Positions 45,538 to 53,060 of a stretch of DNA of 64,000 bases are shown in pieces. The notes beneath the pieces are model-generated. The model did no database searches and was not told the DNA's origin. It saw nothing but the letters and a program-made list of their open reading frames with translations. Position numbers and translations under genes: made by a program. Position 1 is the first letter of the stretch, and each line of letters opens with the position of its first letter. The DNA is from Planctomycetaceae bacterium (GTDB lineage: Bacteria; Planctomycetota; Planctomycetia; Pirellulales; Pirellulaceae), in contig JAEUIQ010000007.1 in NCBI GenBank assembly GCA_016794985.1, positions 124,001-188,000 of the forward strand, in the 5' to 3' direction.

Positions 45538-46152
45538 ATGACAATCGCTTGCTATTGCCGAGTTAGCACTCGGCAGCAAAAAAACGACTCACAGGAAGCC
45601 GAGATCAAAAAATGGCTGAAGGGTAACCGTATAGCCCCATCCAAAGTGGAATGGTATTTCGATCATGAATCAGGGAAAACCCTCAACAGACCCGAATTCG
45701 ACCGACTGCAAAGCGACATTTTCCATGGCCGTGTTAAAACCGTTGTGGTTTGGAAGTTGGATCGGCTGTCGCGCCGCCTCAAGGATGGTGTGAACCTACT
45801 GGCCGATTGGTGCGAGCGTGGACTGAAGATCGTAGTTGTGACCCAACAAATCGAGTTGAATGGGCCAGTGGGGCGAATGATCGCCGCCGTCATGTTGGGC
45901 CTAGCCGAAATCGAGCTCGAATATCGCCGGGAACGACAAATGGCAGGCATCTCTGTGGCCAAGAAAAAGGGCAAGTTCAGCGGTCGCAAACCAGGAACCA
46001 CGAAGGGAAAGCCGCAACGCGCCAAACAACTCAAAAAGCAAGGTTTGACTGCTCCCGAAATCGCCAAGGCCATGGGCACCAGCTTGCGGACCGTTTGGAG
46101 GTATCTTGAGCGGAACTCAGTCGACACAACGGTACAGCAGGACTCGGTGTAG
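45538..46152 (+). CDS. Small serine recombinase (resolvase/invertase family)
   Basis: 204 residues; GGGAGGAA about 10 nt before the ATG at 45538. The N-terminal catalytic domain has CYCRVSTRQQ with nucleophilic Ser10, VVVWKLDRLSRR (about 67-78) and NGPVGRMIAAVMLGLAEIE (about 110-128). The C-terminus has the usual basic region and a helix-turn-helix (TAPEIAKAMGTSLRTVWRYL). It is the only recombinase of its type here. Within an island that already has a tyrosine integrase, its job could be dimer resolution, inversion or relic mobility. The surrounding 46.2-46.9 kb region holds no intact partner gene. Confidence 0.93.
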   Translation: MTIACYCRVSTRQQKNDSQEAEIKKWLKGNRIAPSKVEWYFDHESGKTLNRPEFDRLQSDIFHGRVKTVVVWKLDRLSRRLKDGVNLLADWCERGLKIVVVTQQIELNGPVGRMIAAVMLGLAEIELEYRRERQMAGISVAKKKGKFSGRKPGTTKGKPQRAKQLKKQGLTAPEIAKAMGTSLRTVWRYLERNSVDTTVQQDSV

Positions 46153-46900
46153 ACTGCCCGAAACCGGAGAAGCGGCTTGCTAGTAATTCCTTGAAGAGCT
46201 AGGTAGCCATTGGAATGCCGGGCAGGACTCGAACCACCCCGGGAAAACAAGGACGAAACGCTTGGTGTGGGGATATCGAATGCGGAAGAAAGCCCGACCC
46301 ACCAAGGCCGCTCAGCTGGCTCTCTGGCCATCGCTCAAGCCCTTCTGAACGCGAAGACCTACTTTGACAAGCTAAAGCTCTTGCCAACGCTCAGGGGGCA
46401 AGTAAGAGCGTATCGGGGGCCGTCGCAAAATAGGCTAGGTCCTCGGCAATCGCTGACGGTCCGACCAACGGCGAGGCCTGCCAACTCTTTCTTGCCACTC
46501 GCGACCGCGTGGCCACGTTGTCGGCACGTTTTTGCCTATCGCCACTGGAACGGAAGCGAACCAAGTTTGAACCCGAGCCGAAGACCGACGACGCTTTCGA
46601 CCGATGGGCCGCAACGGGTACAAGACTCATGGCAAGACCCATCGCCTACCTTGGTTCTCACTGGCCGCCGGGGATTGCTCGCGGTGTCCCAAAGCTCGCG
46701 ACCTTCGCAGATACACCCCGTCAAAACGTGGTAGAATTCTCGTGGGGTTTGGCGGGAAGTCGCTGAACCGTCCGGGAGTAGACAACCGGAAAACGATCCC
46801 CTTCCCCTACCCCATCCAACGGGACTCCTACCATATCCCACCCGGAACGGAACACAGAATTGACTTGCGGTATTGGGGCAATGTTTTTAGGAGATAGCTG
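46153..46900. other. Gene-poor region between the serine recombinase and the small HTH-like gene
   Basis: No intact gene is supported. One plus-strand frame at about 46434-46766 reads protein-like for its first half (LFLATRDRVATLSARF, LSPLERKRTKFEPEP), vaguely like a small terminase-subunit tail, with a stop just upstream and no clear start. I treat it as a possible remnant only. A tRNA-like T-arm on the minus strand near 46217-46245 does not fold properly. Confidence 0.35.
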
Positions 46901-47239
46901 ATGCGGCAACGAGGAAGTCGGAACACGTTGGTGAAGGTCGATTACAACTTGATCGGCCGACTAGCTGCGATATCCGGTGACACCGCCAAGCAGTACGCCC
47001 ACCGCGGCGAGTACAATCCAAGGGATCTCAGTTCCGTTCTGTCGTGGGTGAACAAACGCAGGCAGCGACAAGGCAAAACCATGATAGGGTTGCCAGCCGA
47101 CCAACTTGTTGTGGCCGAGGTTGAAGTTAAACATGAGTCAGACAGGCTTACGCGGCCGGCAGCGCCTACTTTGGATTTGTCTGGCGGTTACGATCCGCTG
47201 CTAGGCGGATATCGGACCGATACTGCGTTTAGGCAATAA
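46901..47239 (+). CDS. Small HTH-like protein of unknown function
   Basis: 112 residues. ATG at 46901 has AGGAGA about 8 nt upstream. The first half (VDYNLIGRLAAISGDTAKQYAHRGEYNPRD) looks like a helix-turn-helix, followed by LSSVLSWVNKRRQRQGK, a basic helix. The C-terminal half is a proline/glycine-rich tail. I do not recognise the family. It is the last gene before attR and follows the gene-poor segment, so it may be a DNA-binding control gene of the island's right end. The good ribosome site and coherent sequence make it a real gene. Confidence 0.65.
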   Translation: MRQRGSRNTLVKVDYNLIGRLAAISGDTAKQYAHRGEYNPRDLSSVLSWVNKRRQRQGKTMIGLPADQLVVAEVEVKHESDRLTRPAAPTLDLSGGYDPLLGGYRTDTAFRQ

Positions 47240-47727
47240 ACGCGGTGTGTTACGCAGGAGTTGATGAGCTAGGGGACGTCCTGTGGGGTATCGGCAGGCC
47301 GTTAAAAAGTTGTAAAATTAGCGAGTCGCGCGCACACGCGCACGCGAGGCAGCGGAAGAGCAAGAAGTGACTCGGAGGGAGCGGCTGTCGATCGAGCCGA
47401 TGCGAGCTCCGCTGTCGGAGATGGTCGACCAGTAATCAGTGCCGTTTATTAAGAATTCTTGGCAAATCTCACCCAAGCTAGCAGGAAGGCCCCCCGGAGT
47501 GGCAAGCCTAGTTGAACTTCGTAATGAATAAGGGAGGGTCATTAGTCCTATGCCTCGATGGTACGACCACAAAACTAGATGCGATAATCCGAGAGAGAAA
47601 GTACTACTAACAATACCGAAGTACCGCAATTGAACGCATTCTATTGCAAGTCAACTTGCATTCTGTTACGCTATACAGTGCGAAAAAAGCGGGTTTTTAT
47701 GCTGATTCGCAGTGCCGGAAAAGTCGC
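47240..47727. other. Right-end spacer of the island
   Basis: I see no convincing gene. It contains a 20-bp run of strict pyrimidine-purine alternation (CG/CA steps, 47327-47346). The island ends at the attR copy that follows. Confidence 0.5.
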
Positions 47728-47771
47728 CTGAAAATCCATGTGTCGGCGGTTCGATCCCGCCCCTGACCACT
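47728..47771 (+). repeat. attR: 44-bp copy of the tRNA-Phe 3' end
   Basis: Identical to 8623-8666. Only the 3' part of the tRNA (from the anticodon loop) is present, without acceptor 5' strand or D-arm, so it cannot make a tRNA. It marks the right junction of the island, 39,105 bp from attL. Confidence 0.95.
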
Positions 47772-48316
47772 CTCTCTCTTATCTATTTGTTGCCGGTTCA
47801 CGTATTTGTTTCTTCGCTGCTGGTGGGGGTCTCGTTACGGCAGTCGTCCGCTTAGCTCGCCATCGGTAGATCCCAAAGCTCCCTAATGCGCCCATCTAGC
47901 CAGGTTTGAAGCCTGGCCTTTCTTTCGTTCACTTAGACCCTGAGAAGTGCTTTTCCCGCCTCGAAAACGCTGGCGAGCGTCATTCCGCATTGTTGCCCGG
48001 CAGTATGCGGATTTTTGATTGAGGCGGTTTTCCGTCAGCTGGTCGTGTTGAGTCCGCCACACGAATTACGTTGGTCCGCTAACTGATAAACACTGCACCC
48101 GCCAAAATACGCAAAATGACGACCCATTTGGAGGTCGGTCGACTTGGGGCCAATTGCCCGCTCACGGCACCACATTTCAAGGAATTGGTCGGTGAGAACG
48201 GTGCTAGAACGTGCAACTCGGACGGGAATTGAGTTTGCTTTGACCGGAGAAATCTGATATTCACCCCGCCGGACCGATGACCCCAAACCGTACACGCAGG
48301 GAGGCGTATTCCGGTC
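47772..48316. other. Chromosomal intergenic region right of the island
   Basis: Begins with a TCTCTCTC tract just outside attR, which would have followed tRNA-Phe before integration. No gene is supported. It should contain the promoter of the TPR gene that starts at 48317. Confidence 0.5.
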
Positions 48317-51300
48317 GTGGCACGTTTCTCTAATTACCTGTCGTTGACGATCGTGGCCTTGTGCTGCTTCGCTTGCGCCGCCACCGGGGCGGCCGGGATG
48401 CAAGCAACCACTGGGTTGGCGAGCGACTGGGGCGAGGACCAGTATTCACTCGCGGCCCAGCATTACCGCCAACAAAGATGGCCTCAAGCCATTGGCCAAT
48501 TTCGTCTGCTCTTGGATCGCGACCCGGACCACGCGCGTGCTCCCTTGGCAAAGTTTTTCTTGGCGGAATCGCATGTGCAATTGGAACAATACAGCGAATC
48601 CGTCCCTTATTTCGAAGCATTTCTCGAGCAAGAACCAAAACACGCGTTGGCCAATCGAGCCAAGTTTCGCTTGGGTGAAGCCTTTTATCTGATGGGGAGC
48701 GATGACGACGCGATTCAGCACCTAACCACTTTGTTGGCGTTGGACACTGAGAAACAGTTTGCGGAATTCACACTTGCCTACTTGGGCGAAATGCTGCTGA
48801 AGCGTCAACCCGAAAGTGACATTGCATCGGCCCGAGATTACTTGCAACGAATGGTTCGCGACTATCCGGAATCCGCTCTCTTGGATCGCTCGAGATTGGG
48901 CTTGGCTCAAGCCATGCAGAAGTTAGGTGACGCCACCGAAGCCGAGGTGCTGTTGACAAGTTTGCGCTCCAGTTCTGACCAGATGATTGCCGAGGAAGCC
49001 ACGTTGGTTCTCGCGGCATTGTGGATGGAACAGGATCGCAGCGACTCAGTTTTGGAACTCTTGAGTGACGAAACATTGAACAAGTTATCTGCCGCCCAAC
49101 TTCCAACGGCCAAGTACTGGCGCGGTCGCGCTGAAATGTCCCGGAAAAACTGGGCCGCGGCGGCGTCGTTGATTGTTGACTGTGCTCCACAACTTGAGGA
49201 TGGGCGTCTACAACAGGCAGCCTTTTACGACGCCGCGATTTGTCATTGGCAGGCCAATGAATTGGAACAAGCCGAGCGGCTTTTGAACCAGTCTTTAGAG
49301 CGTTGGCCAACGGGTGACTGGGCCGCAGAGTGTCGGTTTCTTTTATTGCAGGCCGCGGTCCGTGCGCCAAACGACGACCAGATCGCGGAGCATGCCCAGG
49401 CTTTTCTGACCCAATTCCCCGCCCATGCCTTTGCCGGCAAAGTTCGTGAAACGTTAGCACGGCGAGCATTAGGTACCAATGACTATGCCGAAGCTGAAAC
49501 TCAATTCCGTTCGTTGCTGGAATCGGAACTTGCGCCTTCCGCAAACGAGCTCGACCGCGCCACGTGGTACCATTTGCTGGGTTTGTCCCAGATCGGGTTG
49601 GGAAATCTGGACCAGGGATTAATTTCGCTTGACGCCAGCTTGAAGTTGCTCCCCGTTTCGCCATCCGATCCGCGACCTGAAACACTTGAAGTGTGGTTGC
49701 GAGATCGCGTACCAGAGCCCGTGTCACCGACTCCAACAGCGGAACAGCAACTTCGCGAGCAAGTTGAATTCGCCCGGGCCAGCGTCCTCACGCGCCAACA
49801 GCGATGGTCCGACGCTTTGGAAGCACAGGCCGCAATTCTGTCGCAGCATCCAGAAAGCAGATTTCGATATCAGCTGTGGGCGGACCACTTGCGTGCCTTG
49901 GCGGCGCTCCAAGATTGGGGAAACTACCAAGCCGCGGCTGAATTGACCAAATCATGGTTGGCCATTAACTCAGAAAACAAGCCGGTACCAACGACCGCCG
50001 ATCTTGCCACTGAAAAGCAAGTGTTGCTCGAAGCGTGGTATGCGACATCGCTGGTCTTCGCCGATCATTGCTATGAGCAACAAGATTTTGTCAAAGCCAT
50101 CGCTGCTTACGACCTGGCTTCGAATGCGGAAGATGAAGCCGTTGTCGAGCAAGCTCTCAGTGGTCTCGCTTGGTCCGAGTTTCAGTCGCGCCGCACGGCA
50201 GAAAGCGAAGCGACGGCTCGTGTGTTATTGGACCGGTTTTCGACTAGCCCTCGTTCGGCAGAAGTTGGCTTAAAACTTGTGGAACAATGGTTTCGCGACG
50301 GTCGCTTTCAATCGGCGGAGGAACTCGTCAAGTTGTTGTTGGATCGCTTTCCGTCTTGGCCTCGGCGACACCAATTGTTAGCTGTACAGGCGAAGCTTTG
50401 GGCGAAAAAAGACGATCCGAATTCCAAACGCCAAGCAAGGCAAACATTGCAAGCGGCCTTGGATGCGTTGTCTTCGAACTCCGCGGAATCGGTCGCCACC
50501 GAGGCCGGGTCTGCAAATTCAACGATGGCCGCGACCTATTGGTACGAACTCGCCTGGTTGCACCATGAGAACGGGGATGCCGTTGCAGCTCGAAACGCGT
50601 TTGAGCAAATCAATGTCGCTTATCCTACGAGTCGCTATTGGGCCGATGCGACGTTACGCCTGGCGCAGGAACACTTTGCCGGTGGCCGTTTAGCTCAGGC
50701 CAAAGACCTCATTCGTCAGTTACTGCCCAACGAAAACGCTGGGGAGTTGAACGACGCCCTGCCACGCGAATCAAAAACCGACAGTGTCCCCGCGCTCTCC
50801 GCCAGCTTTCGTGCTGCAAAAAATGAACCGAATCCTAAGGATGCCGCAACGAACGGAGCAGCATCGACCGGCGCGACCATGTCCAATGAACTCAAATCAC
50901 ACGCGCTGTACCTTCAAGCCATGATCGCCGTTGCCGAAAAAGATTGGGTGAGTGCGGGGCAGTCCGCTGAGCGACTGATCCAAGAGTTTCCCGATCACCG
51001 TTTGCGCTGGATGACCCAATTTTGGTCGGGCGAAGCCCTTTTTCGACAACGGAAATTCGAAGCTGCTGTTCGTCAGCTTTCGGAGGTCTTGCCAAGAACC
51101 TCCGACCGGACCGAACCTTGGGTGGCCATGGCTCATTTGCGTTTGGCTCAGTCTTTGGGCCACTTGGATCGCTGGGACGACGTGTTGGTTGTCGCCGAGC
51201 CCGCCAAGCTTCGCTTCAAAGAATTCACTCAAGCCTTCGAGCTGGATTATTTGATTGGGCGAGCTTTAGCCACGGATGCTCGCTTTCCACAAGCTCGCGC

Positions 51301-51670
51301 CGCTTATCAACAAGTGATCGATTCCCCTCATGGGAAAAACACGGAAACGGCAGCGATGGCCCAGTGGATGATCGGTGAAACATACTTTCATCAAGAACAA
51401 TACGCGTTAGCCAGCGAAGCTTACCATCGAACCGAGACGCTGTATCCGTTTCCACAATGGCAGGCCGCTGCCTTGTTGCAAGCAGGCAAGTGTTACGAAC
51501 ATCTAAAGCGCCCCCAAGACGCCATTAGTGTTTATCGCCAACTACTTTCGGAACACGCCAACTGTTCACTGTCGAATCAAGCCCAAGAGAGACTGGAACG
51601 ACTGAAGCCAGATCAACGACGTCTGGTTCCCGCCAATCCATTGTCACGCAATCGGCTGCGTGGTTCTTGA
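48317..51670 (+). CDS. Exported tetratricopeptide-repeat protein
   Basis: 1117 residues, GTG start at 48317 with GGGAGG about 12 nt upstream. A signal peptide (YLSLTIVALCCFACAATGAAG) is followed by many TPR/tol-pal-like repeats, for example QHYRQQRWPQAIGQFR, HVQLEQYSESVPYF, FRLGEAFYLMGSDDDAIQHL and EAYHRTETLYPFPQWQAA. No enzymatic motif appears. It is the first gene of a plus-strand operon with ExbB, ExbD and a membrane toroid protein. TPR proteins of this kind commonly serve as periplasmic scaffolds, and here probably connect the proton-driven stator to a partner. This is context-based inference. Confidence 0.88.
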   Translation: MARFSNYLSLTIVALCCFACAATGAAGMQATTGLASDWGEDQYSLAAQHYRQQRWPQAIGQFRLLLDRDPDHARAPLAKFFLAESHVQLEQYSESVPYFEAFLEQEPKHALANRAKFRLGEAFYLMGSDDDAIQHLTTLLALDTEKQFAEFTLAYLGEMLLKRQPESDIASARDYLQRMVRDYPESALLDRSRLGLAQAMQKLGDATEAEVLLTSLRSSSDQMIAEEATLVLAALWMEQDRSDSVLELLSDETLNKLSAAQLPTAKYWRGRAEMSRKNWAAAASLIVDCAPQLEDGRLQQAAFYDAAICHWQANELEQAERLLNQSLERWPTGDWAAECRFLLLQAAVRAPNDDQIAEHAQAFLTQFPAHAFAGKVRETLARRALGTNDYAEAETQFRSLLESELAPSANELDRATWYHLLGLSQIGLGNLDQGLISLDASLKLLPVSPSDPRPETLEVWLRDRVPEPVSPTPTAEQQLREQVEFARASVLTRQQRWSDALEAQAAILSQHPESRFRYQLWADHLRALAALQDWGNYQAAAELTKSWLAINSENKPVPTTADLATEKQVLLEAWYATSLVFADHCYEQQDFVKAIAAYDLASNAEDEAVVEQALSGLAWSEFQSRRTAESEATARVLLDRFSTSPRSAEVGLKLVEQWFRDGRFQSAEELVKLLLDRFPSWPRRHQLLAVQAKLWAKKDDPNSKRQARQTLQAALDALSSNSAESVATEAGSANSTMAATYWYELAWLHHENGDAVAARNAFEQINVAYPTSRYWADATLRLAQEHFAGGRLAQAKDLIRQLLPNENAGELNDALPRESKTDSVPALSASFRAAKNEPNPKDAATNGAASTGATMSNELKSHALYLQAMIAVAEKDWVSAGQSAERLIQEFPDHRLRWMTQFWSGEALFRQRKFEAAVRQLSEVLPRTSDRTEPWVAMAHLRLAQSLGHLDRWDDVLVVAEPAKLRFKEFTQAFELDYLIGRALATDARFPQARAAYQQVIDSPHGKNTETAAMAQWMIGETYFHQEQYALASEAYHRTETLYPFPQWQAAALLQAGKCYEHLKRPQDAISVYRQLLSEHANCSLSNQAQERLERLKPDQRRLVPANPLSRNRLRGS

Positions 51671-51714
51671 GGCGGTTATTCGTCGGAGGATCGAAAACTC
51701 AGGAAATGCAAAAT

Positions 51715-52596
51715 ATGCGTGCGAATTCAAAACAATTGCGACTACTACAATCGGTGCGTCGGGTAGCCGCAGGTGTGCTGCTTACTGCGCTGTGGGCGAT
51801 GCTGTTCATTGGTTCGCTGGCCAGCGTTGCCGCGCAAGATGATCCCGTGGCCGAGAGTGCGGCGAGCCTCGCCCAACTGGAACCGGAGAGCTCCCCCGAT
51901 GCCGCTCCAACGACCGTGTCGTCTAAGAGTCTGTTGGCCGTTCTCCGCAGCGGTGGTCCCTTGATGATTCCATTGGGTGGCTGTTCTGTTGTCTTGTTGG
52001 TGTTCGTTTTCGAGCGACTGATTAGCTTGCGCCGCTCACGAGTTATTCCCACTCCGTTGGTGACTCGAATCCTGGAACAGATTCGCGAACGCCAATTAGA
52101 CAAAGAGCAAGCGATCAACCTGTGCGAAGAAAATCCTTATCCGGTGTGTGAAGTTCTCAGCGAAGGGCTCCGTAAATGGGGACGCTCCAGTGTCGAAGTT
52201 GAACAAGCCATTTTGGATTCCGGCGAACGAGTAAGCAATGAACTGAAACGAAATTTGCGAGTGATCAATGGAGTTGCCACGGTTACTCCGCTGCTCGGAC
52301 TGCTTGGGACTGTTTTGGGGATGATTCAAGCTTTTGACGCCATTTCATTGATCACTCCCGACGGTGATCCCAAGATCTTGATTGCGGCAGGAATCAGTGA
52401 GGCGTTGCTAACGACAGCCGCAGGACTGTGTATCGCGATTCCGGCTCTCATTGCCCACTTGTACTTCTCGAGTTGCGTCGATCGTCGGGTTGTGGAAATC
52501 GATGCCATCGGCTTGCAATTGGTGAGAATGATCAGTGCTGAGGGCTTGGCAGATCCTGCCAACAAGGCCAATAAAAAAGTTAAGAAGGCAGCTTAG
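51715..52596 (+). CDS. MotA/TolQ/ExbB-family proton channel protein with signal-like N-terminus
   Basis: 293 residues from ATG 51715 (AGGAA about 9 nt upstream); a TTG at 51667, overlapping the TPR stop, is possible but less likely. A hydrophobic N-terminal segment (about 15-38, ending SVAAQDD) is followed by three ExbB spans: MIPLGGCSVVLLVFVFERL, TVTPLLGLLGTVLGMIQAF (the family hallmark) and LLTTAAGLCIAIPALIAH. The extra N-terminal hydrophobic segment is longer than in the left-cluster ExbB, and looks like a cleaved signal or added span. It forms the channel part of an Exb-type motor with the ExbD that begins 4 nt after its stop. Confidence 0.92.
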   Translation: MRANSKQLRLLQSVRRVAAGVLLTALWAMLFIGSLASVAAQDDPVAESAASLAQLEPESSPDAAPTTVSSKSLLAVLRSGGPLMIPLGGCSVVLLVFVFERLISLRRSRVIPTPLVTRILEQIRERQLDKEQAINLCEENPYPVCEVLSEGLRKWGRSSVEVEQAILDSGERVSNELKRNLRVINGVATVTPLLGLLGTVLGMIQAFDAISLITPDGDPKILIAAGISEALLTTAAGLCIAIPALIAHLYFSSCVDRRVVEIDAIGLQLVRMISAEGLADPANKANKKVKKAA

Positions 52597-52599
52597 CTC

Positions 52600-53049
52600 A
52601 TGCCACTCAAGACCGCCCATGACGAACAACCGTCGTTGAACTTGACACCGATGATCGACATCGTGTTTCTGTTGATCATTTTTTTCATGGTGGGGACCCG
52701 ATTCAGTGAACTCCAAGACTTAGAAAAGCAGCTTCCGATTAACGTTCCTGAAGTGTCGGCGGGAACCGCTTTGACCGCGCCCCCGAAACAAAAAGTGATC
52801 CATGTATTTCAAGATGGTCGCATTCACTTTGAGGAGCAGGAGGTAAAGTTGACGGAATTGGTGGCCAAACTACAAGCAGCCAAACAAACCTATCGCAAAC
52901 AAGGGGTCGTCATCCGCGGCGATGCCAGTAGTGAACATCAAGCTGTGGTCTCGGTGATCAACGCTTGCCGTCAAGCCGATATCATCGACATCGCCGTGTC
53001 CGTTCGCATTGCTCAGCAATCAGGTTCAACACAATCCAACGTGAGATAA
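52600..53049 (+). CDS. ExbD/TolR-family biopolymer transport protein
   Basis: 149 residues. Signature LTPMIDIVFLLIIFFMVGTRF is split over about residues 16-36 with the proton-path Asp near 20, followed by a short periplasmic domain (VVIRGDASSEHQAVVSVINACRQADI), the usual ExbD C-terminal fold. It is 3 nt from ExbB and 11 nt before the toroid protein, so cotranslation is likely. This is a classic-length ExbD, unlike the long-tailed one in the left cluster. Confidence 0.93.
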   Translation: MPLKTAHDEQPSLNLTPMIDIVFLLIIFFMVGTRFSELQDLEKQLPINVPEVSAGTALTAPPKQKVIHVFQDGRIHFEEQEVKLTELVAKLQAAKQTYRKQGVVIRGDASSEHQAVVSVINACRQADIIDIAVSVRIAQQSGSTQSNVR

Positions 53050-53060
53050 GTTTCCCCGAC

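Larger units (their letters stand above)
8623..47771. mobile_element. 39.1 kb genomic island integrated in tRNA-Phe, carrying type 2 BREX and other defence genes
   Basis: Boundaries are the two copies of a 44-bp repeat from the 3' end of tRNA-Phe. Immediately inside the left end are a tyrosine integrase, a DUF1580 HTH protein and a primase-polymerase/helicase, a set expected of an integrative element that can replicate after excision. Near the right end is a serine recombinase. No conjugation genes (relaxase, coupling protein, type IV secretion) were found, so it is more like a mobilizable or satellite-type island than a self-transmissible ICE. The cargo is a BREX type 2 operon, a giant helicase-nuclease, a PD-(D/E)XK nuclease and several unknown genes. 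Confidence 0.9.

Noticed and set aside
46217-46245. tRNA-like TTCGAGTCC arm on the minus strand
   Set aside because: The T-stem pairs at only about three of five positions and no acceptor or anticodon arm can be built next to it.
46210-46766. Possible small gene or terminase-like remnant after the serine recombinase
   Set aside because: The protein-like frame is short, has a stop upstream and no start or ribosome site; likeness to a terminase tail is too weak to annotate.
47318-47629. Minus-strand frame of 103 codons left of attR
   Set aside because: It is low-complexity Ser/Arg-rich sequence through the CG/CA run, with no ribosome site or recognisable family.
48035-48403. Minus-strand frame before the TPR gene
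   Set aside because: It overlaps the start of a well-supported gene on the other strand and its sequence is not protein-like.
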